A stretch of 64,000 bases of DNA from Cotesia glomerata (Eukaryota > Arthropoda > Insecta > Hymenoptera > Braconidae). The DNA is taken from contig NC_058164.1 in the NCBI RefSeq assembly GCF_020080835.1, forward strand, positions 1,178,001 through 1,242,000, in the 5' to 3' direction. Every line of letters starts with the position of its first letter. The first letter of the stretch is position 1. The translations under genes were made by a program, and so were the position numbers. Shown here piece after piece: positions 24,001 through 36,000 of the stretch. The notes below the pieces were generated by a model, which was not told where the DNA came from, made no database searches, and saw nothing but the letters and a program-made list of their open reading frames with translations.

Positions 24001-27000
24001 AAAATAAAAATTTACCTTGACACGTTCTAGCATCACTGCCAAGTCTGTAACCCTCAGGACACCGACAGGAATAACTGCCAGGTGTATTATCGCAAATCCC
24101 AACACAAAGATTATTTTCTTTAAACTCAGTACATTCATCGACATCAGTGCAAGACCTATTGTCAGAATGAAGCCGGTACCCTGGCTTACAACTGCACCGG
24201 TAGCTGCCCCAAGTATTAACACAGTTGTGTTGGCATATTCCCGGAGATTTTTCGCATTCATTTGTGTCTTGACAGGCAGTGCCCTTGGAAGATTTCTCGT
24301 AACCCGTATCACAGACACACCGATACGAGCCAACGGTATTTTCACAACGTCCACCGCTCCCGCAGACATTGCCGCTAAACATACTGCATTCATCAATGTC
24401 AATGCACTCTCGATTGGGCCCGAGAGCGTGTCCAGCCGGGCAGGAGCACAAATATCCACCTTGTCGGTTCTCGCATGTTTGATCAGGTCCGCATTCATGT
24501 GTACCCGTAGCACACTCATCTAGATCTACACATCGCGAGGTAACAGAATCCAAGGTCCATCCAGCTCCACAAATTACTCGAGAGACGCACCGGTAAGAGC
24601 CTACGGTGTTGATACATCGCTGAAGAGGTGAACGGGCGCATGGGTTCGATGGTCCGTAACATTCGTCAATATCAATACACTGGCCACTTGATCCTGGTTC
24701 AAATCCCCGTGGACAAGAATGCTGTTCTGGTTGATTGCGCGATCCAATTACTGGTGTATTTACTGATGTTACTGCTGTTCCTTGTATTTCAGATGATTGT
24801 GTTGGTGTTAATCTTGTTGGTGTTACTCTTGTTGGAGTTACTCTTGGTCGTGTTGGTGCAGGTCTTGGTGATGTCGTTGTGATTATTGTTGGCGCTGTTG
24901 GTGTTGTTAATGCTTTTATTGGAGCTAAAGTAGTTGATGTAGTTACGGGTGGTCGTCGTGTTGTCCAAGTTTGACCTCTTAGATTTCTATCGCAACGATA
25001 AGATCCAAGCGTATTGCGACAATGATATCCTTCACCACAATCGTGAGTTCCGAGAAGACATTCATCGTCGTCCTCGCATATTTCCGTAGCGGCATTCAAG
25101 GTATAACCAGTTCCGCATGGTAAAAATCTCACGCAGTTGTAACTACCAAGTGTATTATCGCATCGCTGAGTTGGCAGGCAATCATTTTCCAGCAGCTGAC
25201 ATTCATTAATATCTACACATGCCTAAATTAAGTTTTTATTATTTAAATTATTCAATGTAACAATAAAAAAAAAAAAAAAAAATTGTGCAAGATCTCTGAA
25301 ATAGATACCTGAGTTAAATTATCTCGTCGAAAACCTATCCGACAGTTGCATGTGTAACTTCCAATGGTATTAACACACTCTTCATTGCTGCTACAAGCCT
25401 CTTCAACTTCATCGCATTCATTTATATCCAGACAACCACGATTTCTTACGTTTTTAAAACCTTCTGAACAGGTTTTAGTATCATCTGGTCTTACGGTTGA
25501 TTGAATTTCACTATCGTCTTGGGTTGTTGGCTCCGTTATAGGAGTAGGAGCTCGCACACATGTGTAACCTCCTGGTTGATTATAGCATACTTCTGCTCCG
25601 CACAAATTTACTTGACCCGCACATTCGTCAATGTCTGTAAGAACGTTAATAAAAAATTTCACAACTGAATCGTTTATTTGAGAAACCTCATAAGTAAAAA
25701 ATACTAAATTTTTCAGGAGAAGCAAAAAACATTTTTCTCGGTTAATTATAAAATAAAGTATAAAATATGTATTAGAACTACAATTAATGAAAACTACAAT
25801 AAATCATCTATTTTTAAATTCAAATTAATGAACTGAGAGTCAATAATAAAACAACATTTTAATTTATCACCATCTAACTTTGCAAAAATGATTGAAATCA
25901 AAGTATTTAACACTAAATATAATGTATTTTTATTTGATTATCATTAATTTCAGAATTTAAATCAATTAAATCAGAGTCAACAATAAAGCAACATATTTTT
26001 AATTTTAATCCATTAAGCGAATATTGTAAAACTCATTAAAATTCAAGTATTTAATAGTAAATTTAGTTTCCAATTATCTATTAATCAGTCATTTTAAAAT
26101 TAAAGTCAGTGAAATTACATCAAACAATAAAACAATAATTTAATTTAATTTTTTTAAACTCATACTGCGAAAATGATTAAAATTTAAGTATTTTGCATTG
26201 AACTGAATTTTTTCGACTCAGAAGAAGTTTTTTTGAAAAATAAATTTATTTTTGGAATTTTGAGCACGGATTTAGTATTTTTTGGTGCTGGTATAAGTGA
26301 GGGGAAATTCAAAGAACCGAAAAATGCAATAAACCTGATTTCGAAAAAAATATGACTTATGGGGTTTCTCAAATAAACGATTCAATTAAGTAAATAAAAT
26401 AAAAATTATTGCTTAATAATTTAAAACAACAATGACAAGTGAAGAAAATACAGAAGCTAAAGACATTAAGCATTCAATGCTGAAACAAATAAAAAATTTT
26501 ATGAAGAAAGAAAACATTAGAAAATAATTAAAAAAATTAACCTTCACATTGACGTGATTTAGAGTCATATCTGAACCCCGCAGGGCAAGCAGGCCGTCTT
26601 TTTGGAATGGGTAAATTAGGTCTGTCGCAACGATATGATCCGGGTAAATTGACACATCTTTCTTGTTTAGCATCGCACGGTGACTTGGTACTGCATTCAT
26701 CAATGTCTTCACATTTTTTACTAGTCATAGAAAACCTATAGCCATCCGTGCAGTCGGGAAGACGAGTAACGCACTCAAAAGTACCTACACGATTGACACA
26801 GTACTGATGTAAATGCAGCGGACAATTGTGTAATTTATCAATGCACTCGTCAATATCAACACAAGTTCCATTAAAGGCTCGACGGAATCCTGAATCGCAT
26901 GGAAGAATTTCATCGCAAACATAAGAGCCATTAGTATTGCGACAAACTTGACTATCCTGGGAGCAATTGTGTCTACCTAGAAGACATTCATCAACGTCAC

Positions 27001-30000
27001 GACACTGCTTACTTGTACGGTCAAAGTACCAGCCAGCGCTGCAAAGAGGCAAGCAATCGTAACCACCAAGACGATTTACACAACGCTCGTGTTCTTGACA
27101 TCCCGGGCCGTCGGTACATTCATTCAAGTCGTAACAATTGTTATCAATCCATTGGTAGCCTGGTTCACATGCGATTAAAGCTGACGATACTGAAATATTC
27201 GATGATTTATTTTCGTCATTTACTAGATAACTTTCATCTATTTTATCAGTCTCAAACTGATCATCTGCAACTTCATTATCTTCTAAATTTTTTTCTTCTT
27301 CAAATTCTTCGGCAAAACGACCTCCACACTGATAAGTCCCCGGGAGATTTATGCAAATAGATTTTTCTCTTGGACAAGGATTTAATTCTTCGCACTCATT
27401 TATATCTATAAGAAGAAATAAATAGTATTTTATTAATTCCGTTTGTACTTGAAATAATTTAGTACTTACATGCATCGTGCTAATGCCAGCATGCCACGTG
27501 CTCTGTACGATTTTAAATTAAATCTTTACATTAATTTAATTTTATTTATTTATTTATTTAGTTATTTATGTTATGAGCTTACCGACGCAAATGCCTAAGC
27601 CGCGACTGAATGTATAGCCTTTGCGACACAATATGTCACATTCGTAAGCACCCTCGGTGTTTCTACATTCTTCGACTTCAGGAAGACAACCGTGAAGACC
27701 TTCCAAGCACTCATCAACGTCTAGGAAAAAAATAAAGATAAATTATCCATGGTGTCATGATTTTTTTTATCTGTTTTAAAAAATAAAAATACACCTTGGC
27801 ATGTTTTTCTAGTGATGTCGAGTTTAAATCCAGCTGGGCAACCCTTTGATTCTGTTAGTTCATGACAAGCGTAACTTCCTTCTGTGTTAACGCAAAAATG
27901 AGTGTCAATTGGGCATGGCAGTACGTTTATTTGATCTGCACATTCATCGATGTCTTGAATGAAGAAAAAAAAAATAAAAATAAATTATCTTCTTCAACTA
28001 AAGATCAATTTAATTTAATGTCATTTTTATATTGATAAATTACCAGAGCAAACTTGAAATTGTTTATCCCACACGTAACCTGGAGGGCAAGATTCTTTAA
28101 AGTCCAATTGAGCCTCTTGACCCTTGAACTTTGATTTAAATCTTCGCTTCTTCGATATACAGATATAAGACCCGACGACATTCTCGCATTTTTCTCTCGC
28201 ACGGCAAGGGTTTTCCAGACATTCATCGACGTCTTTGAGACAAATACCAAAGCCACAGAGCAAGTAAGACACAGAGAGGACAAAATAGAGACACACAAAG
28301 GTCAAGGTCGATTATCAAAAGACTACTTACCATCGCAAACACGAGCGCTGGCATTAAATCGATAACCAGGCGGACAGCGTGGTTTCTTTTTATCCTTGGG
28401 CTTATCTCGAGACTTTGGAGTAGATGTAATCACCTCCGTCGGCTTTAGTTGACATGAATGACCATCCTTTGCTAATTCAAACCCTGGATCACATTCACAT
28501 TTCACTGCTGTCCCTGTATCGGTGCATCGATGCTCACATGGATTGTCTGATTCACATCTAAGTGTAAAAAAAAATTCAATAATATTTATTTGATATTTTG
28601 TAAAAAAAAAATTATCCGGCCTTAAATCGAGAGTATATATTTAAATTTAATTTCACTCTGTCTAGCTAATGTCTGGCTTATAAATTATGCCAAGTATGTT
28701 AATCATTCCGTTATTGCAACGTCAGTTACTTTAAAACTTTGAAGCTACTTATGAAATTAGCTTCTATTTGTATACACACACAGAGAGTAAGATAAAAATA
28801 GAAATTGATGACTGAAAATTTTCACATGAGTATAGGTCAAGGTTGTAACCTTAGAAGCGTAAGAAACTCTTGTTTACGTTTGATTCGGTATTTTAATTTT
28901 CTAATTCTTATTCTTAACTATTTTCAGTGCGTCATATATTTCTTCTCTTTAAATGGTAGGAAGAATTTTAAGTGGATTTAATTTCTGATAAAAACAAGCT
29001 TTTTAATTAATAATTTTGTGTATTATCTAAATAATAAATATTATTTTTTATTATTTAATTAAAAATATTTTAAACAATTAAATTTTACCGATTTATTGGA
29101 CCATCTGTTCTGCAGGTTTTCTGATCTTCAAGAAGAACATAGCCTTTCGGACATTCACAATAATAAGACCCTGGGGTAGGGACACAGATATGCGAGCAGA
29201 GGAGATTTTTCAGGATCTGACAGATGTCATCGAGCGCTGCAATATAAATAAAATAAAATATTGTTTAAATTTAAGTAATTTTTATTAAATTATTTTTTTT
29301 TATTTACGAGGTGTAGGTATTCCATCGTCTGAAGTCGTGGTCAATGAAGAAGAATCTGTTAAATCAGTGCTATCATCGGGAAACATAACGTCGAAATCTA
29401 TATCTGTGGTTGAACTTGAACTTGATGAACTAATTGCTGTACTTTTAGTTTTACTAGTAGTGTCACTTGAACTTGTTGATGAGCTAATTGCTGTACTTTT
29501 AGTTTTACTGGTATTATCACTTGAAGTTGTTGATGAGCTAATTGCTGTACTTTTAGTTTTGCTGGTAGCATCAGTAGAATTATCATCATCAGTTGATTTG
29601 GAAGTTACTTCCAAACTAGGAGTACTTTCTGTTTCTGTAGTGGGAGGTGTCGTAGTAGAAGATGTTTCACGACAACATTCGAGAAAAGCCGGATCCCAAG
29701 GAACACCGAATGAAAAATCGTTTAACGCACATCCTTGTCCCAAAGACCCGGTAAGTATACCTAGAAATAATAATGATACTAAAATTAGCAGACGTTTTAA
29801 AATTTTTTCGACGGTCTAATTAGCAATTGGTTTAACTCCTTATTTATTAGAGGGTGATTTTTTAACATTTTGATGTCGCAATAGCCCAATTATAAATTAT
29901 TTGAATAATTTAAACCAAAATATTATACCTTTATTAGATATTAATAGTATTGAATGGTTTTTTAAAGTGACAATGATAATAAATTTTAAACTAATTGTTT

Positions 30001-30956
30001 TTTTCGTACAAATGGAAGATTCTCTAAAATGGAGTTAGACAATTTGCTAATTAGAACGTCGTTTTATTTTTTTCATCAATTGAATTAGAAGTAAAAAAAT
30101 ATTCCATGTACAATTTTAAAAATTTTCTGCATGTAAAATTTTTTCTTTCAATTTTTTTGCAACCATTTTTCTGACAGAAAAATTCTAAAAATTTTCAGAT
30201 GTCGGCTAATTTAATTTTCACGAAATAATAAATCTAAGTAAGTTTTTATAATAAAAATTAAATTACCAAGTTTACAGCCTTCACAACAGTCTCGCTGATA
30301 ATCTCCCAGCGCTCTTGCAGCCCTTGATTTACCGGAACTACCATCAACGCAAGCCTTTCCTTCACGTGCACTCTTTTTGCCCTTGTCACAACTTATTTCA
30401 TGGTTACCGCGGTTGCAGCAGATGTCTACAGCTTCGAGACAAAGTGCTTGCTGAGCTCTGGGTACATCTGCAACAGGCCCTGCAAATTTCTCGCACCTCA
30501 AGCCTTCTTTAGCCCAAGAAGTTCCGAGATCGCAGCATTTTTTAAACGGCGAGCCGCTCTTTGATTGCGCATAATTACCTAAAACGTAACACATACGTTT
30601 ATTGTAAATTGTAAATAGAATAATTTTTAGATTTTTATTTTATCAAAAATGATAGTAGTGATAACGTTTGCCAACTAGTTTAGTTCGCAAATCAGAGCAA
30701 GGTCATGTAGGCAGATAGTATCTAATCAAGAATTCCAATTAATTTACAGCTACTGAGAAGATTTAATTGTTTACCCATACTTTCATTTGACATGTTGATG
30801 ATCAAACAATTAAATAAAACAACTGCTGTGATCAGATAAAATATCTAAGAAAAATTTAATTAAAGATTAATAAATCAATTTAGATTAATAATACGTACCT
30901 TGGTAGGTAATGAAGAAGTTGAGAAGAAAAAAAAGGAACTGTCGATTATACGACAT
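21094..30956 (-). CDS. FBLN1/2-like: Fibulin-1/2-like extracellular matrix protein
   Basis: Thirteen exons: 30899-30956, 30267-30578, 29308-29760, 29089-29236, 28331-28557, 28044-28232, 27795-27953, 27583-27720, 26542-27405, 25309-25634, 24016-25222, 21575-21704, 21094-21502. All phases agree; 1539 residues. Order: signal peptide (MSYNRQFLFFLLNFFITYQ); cysteine-paired anaphylatoxin-like modules (FKKCCDLG, DICCNRG, RDCCEGC, FLECCRE); a Ser/Thr stalk with three near-identical repeats (KTKSTAISSS); two atypical EGF units; about 18 calcium-binding EGF modules (D-x-D/N-E-C starts), interrupted by acidic and Thr/Pro-rich spacers; and a fibulin C-terminal domain of about 120 residues (MFPLPPTSQLELFTMRG ... 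AKLFIFVTEYEF). Fibulins are secreted and bind laminin, fibronectin, elastic fibres and basement membrane. Anaphylatoxin modules point to fibulin-1/2. It is much longer than fibulin-1 (about 700) owing to extra EGF units and spacers. Confidence 0.93.
21755..22275 (+). mobile_element. Palindromic non-autonomous element, family P, copy 1
   Basis: Begins ACTAGCAACCTTGCAGTCA, has an AT-rich 5' part, then two long complementary arms (GATATAAGCTCATCCCGATG ... and its inverse near 22030-22060) around a (TA)-rich centre, and ends near ATGACTATCCTGGACACAAA. Three other copies in this window (46239-47835, 51240-51780, 57252-57970) share start, arms and end. No open frame, so it must be mobilised in trans or be derived from a larger element. 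Confidence 0.7.
22284..22460. repeat. Interspersed-repeat-like block
   Basis: Starts TATATATATAAGCGAAATAC, with ACCACTCACTCATCACGAGATCTCCGAAACTATT-like content typical of dispersed repeats in insect genomes (from memory, not verified). Only one copy is in this window, so it rests on resemblance alone. Its ends are not defined. Confidence 0.3.
22641..22795. repeat. Minisatellite with 15-base unit
   Basis: About ten direct copies of a unit close to CATGGTTACCGTTGC, differing by single transitions. Because 15 is a multiple of three, both strands read open (minus strand as a Asn-His-Gly-Asn-Gly repeat), but this is a by-product of the period and lies inside a fibulin intron. Confidence 0.9.
23181..23967. 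mobile_element. Long-terminal-inverted-repeat element with tRNA-like insert
   Basis: The left end ACTAGCTGATACACGCCCGC and the right end, read inverted, ACTAGCTGATACCCACCCGC, begin arms of about 190 bases that remain complementary (including GAGTATTAAATATATGAGAAAAG and the CATCTAGGTTACA motif). The 400-base centre carries a tRNA-like sequence at 23576-23649 but no long frame. Related termini (CTAGCTGTTACTCGCCCGCT) appear at about 31826. No clear target duplication seen. Probably a non-autonomous DNA element inserted in a fibulin intron. Confidence 0.75.
23576..23649 (-). other. tRNA-like sequence (tRNA pseudogene or SINE head)
   Basis: On the minus strand it has an A-box-like AATGGTAGAGTAGC, a B-box GGTTCGAATCC and a T-arm CTGGGTTCGAATCC with a mostly paired stem, but the acceptor and anticodon stems do not pair properly. 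A very similar sequence occurs at 37583-37659, also inside an inverted-repeat element. Not called as a working tRNA gene. Confidence 0.6.
25635..26541 (-). other. Fibulin intron 9
   Basis: 907 AT-rich bases with three loosely repeated blocks around TCAATAATAAAACAA (25840-26130), possibly a decayed tandem repeat. Nothing coding. Confidence 0.55.
28558..29088 (-). other. Fibulin intron 4
   Basis: 531 bases, AT-rich, no feature seen apart from ordinary donor and acceptor sites. Confidence 0.6.
29769..30225. mobile_element. MITE family A copy split by a MITE family B insertion
   Basis: The left end GATACTAAAATTAGCAGACG (29774) and the right end CAGATGTCGGCTAATTTAAT (30197) match the other family A copies. 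The two halves are separated by a complete family B element (29809-30061). The nesting shows family B moved after this family A copy was in place. Lies in fibulin intron 2. Confidence 0.75.
29809..30061. mobile_element. MITE family B, copy 1
   Basis: 253 bases with inverted ends CGACGGTCTAATTAGCAATT and CTAATTAGAACGTCG, flanked on both sides by TTTT. The second copy at 45241-45486 is nearly identical over its whole length and is flanked on both sides by ATAT. This fits a 4-base target duplication, though low complexity weakens the point. Confidence 0.8.
30579..30898 (-). other. Fibulin intron 1
   Basis: 320 AT-rich bases directly after the signal-peptide exon. No feature seen. Confidence 0.6.
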
Positions 30957-32029
30957 ATTTCTTGATGAAACTAAACCAGGACACTGTCAGGCGGAGAACT
31001 AATTTCAAAGTAAGACAGTAAAAAAAACTAGATAAAGACTCAGATATCTTGCTGAGTATAAGAAACTAGAGCGATACAATTCAACACGTGCTAGTATCAA
31101 CCGCCAATTACAAACTGAGTATGCCCTGGTATGGTAAGTCTCGCTGGGAGACTTGACAACGCAATAAGAAACGACACGGGGGTGGTGGTTGCGTCTCATC
31201 TTCATTTATACGTACATATCAATGTAGAACATATGTGTGTGTAAATATATTATTGAAATATTGTTGATTCCGGCGACGAAGATAAAGACAACTACGACTT
31301 TGTCTAGTGTCCTCAGAAAGCAGATGGCCCATTGGCCTCGAACATCTTCCGCAGAGATGCTGCTGTTGAAAAAATGGTATGGAGTAAAATAAATCAAGTG
31401 TCTTTAGTCTTCGAGCATCCGTATGTATCATGCATATGCCGGAGGACGTATGTAAGCCAGAGACACCGGTATCCGATGCCACATTATACATGACATCAAG
31501 TGCTCGCAGCTTTTTTAATGCTTCTTTCAGTCAAAGATCTAACCATATGTGTAACAAAGTGGGTATTTTGTTGGGACTTCTCACGCATACTTTACATATT
31601 TTTATTGTGTTGTACAAAATTTTATGCACTGAATGGGTCACATTCAAATTAAGTCATAAAATAATTTTGATTAAGAAACACACTATCGATAATAAGATTA
31701 ATTTTAATTTATTTATTTCGATAGAACATACGCCAATCGGTTGTATACATGTAAAGTTTTTATTACAGAAATAAATTATTAAATAGCATCATTTTTATGC
31801 ATATACTTAAATATATATAAAGAACTAGCTGTTACTCGCCCGCTCCACTGGGCGCTTTATAGAATTGCATTTTTAGATCTAGACTTGAAATTCAATTCGA
31901 GTATTGTTTTGACTTGTACAGATTCCCAATTCTATCGAATTGGCATGCACCTTTTATCCATGTAATTATTCTAGCTAATATTCATTATAACTTTCAATGC
32001 GCAATCATTATAACATTCCCGTGTCTTTC
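30957..32029. promoter_or_regulatory. Upstream region of fibulin gene
   Basis: The first 500 bases (30957-31500) are richer in G+C than the surroundings and should hold the fibulin 5' UTR and promoter; no certain TATA box is visible. At about 31826 a repeat end (CTAGCTGTTACTCGCCCGCT) resembles the termini of the element at 23181-23967. No gene is supported. Confidence 0.45.
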
Positions 32030-32536
32030 TTCAGTTTTTATGAAAAGACAATTGAAATTGTCATTACTTTTCAGCCACGGCGCAAAGCACGAATTAGAAT
32101 ACCAAAAACGTAAGGGGTATGTTGAGTATTTATCTAAATTAAAATTAAAAAATATAAGCATCAAATTATTGGATAGCTTATATCGTTTAAAATCTTTATC
32201 GCATCGTTTAAGACTATCAGATCCAATTTTAATTATGATTTAGATTAAATCATTCAACGAGTTCAGTTTTCTTTATTAATTAGTATTTTCAATTGATATG
32301 AAATCAATTGTAATTAAAACTTACCGTGAACGTCTTCAATACACAAGCTTTGTTGAGGAATACAAGATACGGTGTGGGTACAAAAAAAAGTTCCTTTAGG
32401 ACATGCATCTGTAATCAAAATTAGAGTACTTAATTTAAGCAATTCCAACAATGTTGTTATAATAACACTAAATAATTTATTAAGTACCTTGATTATAATA
32501 GTACATTATTACAAAAGTAATTTGTTTAAACCGCAT
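32030..32536 (-). pseudogene. 5' remnant of an LGR paralogue (copy C)
   Basis: Counterparts of the first exons of the intact LGR gene: exon 1 at 32488-32536 (MRFKQITFVIMYYYNQ, lacking 13 in-frame codons of the hydrophobic segment), the LDLa exon at 32325-32408, differing from copy A only near its end, and a counterpart of the optional third exon at about 32033-32133 that then loses its donor and similarity. No LRR or 7TM exons follow. The shortened signal segment and missing body indicate a dead fragment. Spacing to the same exon of the intact gene is 7005 bases. Confidence 0.75.
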
Positions 32537-33016
32537 TTTTATAATAAAATTTTTAGTAAGCAGCGTCAACTCGCATATCAGACACTATTTCTTCGTACGA
32601 AGCGACAACACCGTTCTATCCGCTATCGAAGAGTAGTGATACATTTACCTTCTATCTATTTTGTGGAGATTTTTATCAGTGCGCATACGCATTTTATTTT
32701 ATTAAAAAACTATATGTACACAAGAATACTGAAATATGAGAAAATTATAAATAAATAGAGGATATGGTAAAGAAAAAACTATCAAGAAAAGATATATTAC
32801 AATTTTTTACATTAATTCTTATTTTTATTGTTTACTTTCTACACACAATGGTAGAAATTTTTACTTCTATAGTGTAATACAAAAAGTTGAAATTATTTAT
32901 TTAAACAAAGTTGATTATTGGAATGAAAAATAAATTTGTAGAGGTATTAATTAATAACGATTAAAATACCTATACCGTATATTAATCGAGTATTTTTATG
33001 CAAGACGATTAATTAA

Positions 33017-36000
33017 TTAATTTCGAAGGCAACATTTGAATAGCCGTTCCCTAAATTTGGGTACTGTAAATGTGTAGAGGATTGGATTAATTGCACTATT
33101 AACCGGAAGGACGAAGACAACTACCCAAGCATGTACATCAGCTGGAATAAATGATTACATTGATCAATATATCAGCTTCGCTTTAAAAGTGTCGATATGA
33201 ATTATACAAATGTATTTGTAAGGCGAATGATATACAATTTATATTTATAACTTTGACATAACTTACGCGCTACTAAAACGTTTAGCAAAGTGAAAATTTT
33301 TAATACAATAACTGGTGCTGAGCAAAGTACATCAGTTAACACAATAAAAAACAATCTCAAGGCGATTTCTGAATCTGCATGAATTAGTGGAGTGTTGCGT
33401 CTTATTCGCCGAATGCTGATGAACATCCCCAAGTAAACGGAACCGATTATTATTAAGCCAAGAAGGTTTACTCCAAGAAATATGAAGGCAGAATATTGCC
33501 AACCGATCATAAATGCTTCATCAATATGTAAAGGAAAACACATTCCATTCAATCCATAAAATCTCGTGCTCTCTCTCCAGTAAATTCCTTTAAAATAAAA
33601 CTAACATTAATTTTGAATTAATTAGTTGATAATTTATGAAAATATTTCTAGTTACCTGGAATTACGGATAGTAAAATTCCAATTATCCAAATGATTATCA
33701 TTGAAGTCGTAACACTTCGGCAAGTAAAATAACTAGGAGCTTCATTGAATGGTGCTATTACTATTACTATAAATCTTTCGATGGACATAAATGACAAAAT
33801 TAATACCGAAACTTCGCATGAAATCATTGCAATCATTCCTAAGAATGTGCACTGCCAAGAAGAGATCCATTTGTTTGCTTCCTTGTTGTACATATCACGA
33901 AGATTAAAGTCTTCTAAACCGATTGCTAATAGGTACACTCCCATTAGCATATCTGCTACTGCTAGATTTCTAATCACTATACTCAGAACTCTGTTTTCGT
34001 CCTTGTAGATAAATCGGCCCCAAAGAACTAGAGTATTGCCCACAAGCGTTACAACTGAAATTCCCCAAACCGCGACTCGCAGCAAAGGCTTGCTTAATAA
34101 ATCTGATAACGACGATACTCCTAAAAATATTATTTAAATTATTTTATGTTTATTCTATGAATACTTTAAAATATTGACTGTTGTAAATCACTTGCCATTG
34201 GTTTCCGGTCGACATGTTCTAATATTAATACCGTATATCTGGCAGTACCTTAATGTTTTAAAGATTCTAAATTGGTAAAAAATTAATCATCAATATATAA
34301 AAATAAATTAGGATAAAACATCTTTTTATTAATAAATTACATGATAGATAACTCTTGGAATCGATTCAGAGCATTTTCTTCATCGTCTTCTATAGTGATA
34401 TCATCAAGGTCTCTGTAAATCATACAATAATGGACTAAATATTTCTCATAAATTATTAGTTAATTATTATAATTGCTAACAAAATACGAAGATTGAGTGC
34501 TGAATTGAGAATCTTGAATTTGAACGACTGAATGAGATTGAATCCAAGTATTCTACAAAAACGGAAATAATAAATTTATTCTAGACAAATATTATAAAAA
34601 CTTGTCATTATTTTTAATGAGAGATATACTTACAATGTGGTGAGATGTGTAAGTGGACTAAATAATTCTTCTCGTAAATACTTTAATTTGTTGAATGATA
34701 AATTTCTATTAATATATATTAAAATTGAATGATAAATTAATTAAAAATTAATTATTAGTTTTTTCAAAAATACAAAATTCTCATTACATTGTATGGTTAT
34801 TTTCAAAGATTATTAAGATTTAGTTTTATTTTCAGAGTGAAATTTACTCACAGATTCATTGAATTTAAAAAATTTTGGGATAAAAATGTAGTAATAATTT
34901 TTACAAACCATTTCGATCATTTTTTTTTTGATAATTTCCATCAATATGAAATATAGATTCGTTTGAGAGTATACTTACAGTATTTGGAGTCGTAAATTAT
35001 AATTGAACAAATTATCCGGTAAATCCCTCAATTTGTTGCCTGATAAGTTTCTACAATCAAAATATAATTATAGGAATTTTAAAATTTATTTGAAGTAATT
35101 ACGTTATTAATTACAAGTCAACGAGTTCGGCGAAAGATTTAAAAGCTCCAGAGGAAATATTACTGATTTTATTTTTCTCTAAATTCCTGAAAATAAATAA
35201 ACTAATTATTATCAATTAATAAATATCATTCAATGTTTAAGCTTACTTACAGATATTTTAAGTTAGGAAAATAGTTTAAAAGTTCATGAGAAATATAATC
35301 AATCTCATTTCCACTAAAATCTCTGTAGAAAAATTTTAAATTATTCAATGTTTTTGTACAGAAGTTAAATAATAGTTATAAAAAAAAATTATTCTCACAA
35401 ACATTGTACTCCACTATGTGACATAGTGAAATAAATAGTATGCGTTTTCAAGTCATTATAACTAAAATCACTGAAATAAATATAAATAATATTGATTATT
35501 TATTTCTATGTACAATTTCCAATGATAGTATGTACTTACAGAGCACTGAGATTAGATGATAAAAGAAATAAATCGATTGGTAAGCGCTTCAATTTGTTAT
35601 ATGATACATTTCTATAAGAAATTATTATTATTATTAAGTGATATTTTTGAATTATTAAAAATTTTATTACAATTCAACGAGGTTCTTAACGTTTTTGAAA
35701 ACATCAGACGAAATGTAACATACATGATTTCTTTCAAGGCTCCTGAAAATAAATAATGAATTAATATTTAATTATTTATCCGATATAATTTTTAACTTAC
35801 TTACAAAAATTTTAAATTCGGAAATTTACGTAAAAGTGAATCAGTCATTATGTCGATTAAATTTTGATTTAAAATTCTGTAAAGATTTATAATAGGAAAT
35901 TTTATTAATCACATATTTTGAATTGTTAATTTTTATCCTTACAACTCTTTTAGTCCAGGTTGATAAAAAAATTTTAAACTCTCATATATCAGTTCGTTGT

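Larger units (their letters stand above)
21705..24015 (-). other. Fibulin intron 11, packed with repeats
   Basis: 2.3-kb intron, the largest of the gene, containing a palindromic element (about 21755-22270), a further repeat-like block (about 22284-22460), a 15-base minisatellite (22641-22795) and a long-inverted-repeat element with a tRNA-like insert (23181-23967). Confidence 0.75.

Noticed and set aside
24017..24974. Long plus-strand open frames across the fibulin EGF exons
   Set aside because: They lie antisense to well-phased cysteine-rich exons; the openness comes from codon bias on the other strand and the predicted products are low-complexity hydrophobic.
29337..29819. 160-codon plus-strand frame rich in Leu/Val/Glu
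   Set aside because: Exact antisense of the Ser/Thr repeat exon of fibulin; repeats on one strand keep the other open.
31914..32758. Plus-strand frames of 109 and 128 codons
   Set aside because: They overlap LGR remnant exons on the minus strand and the duplicated spacer; a similar frame recurs at 39581-39829 only because the segment is duplicated.
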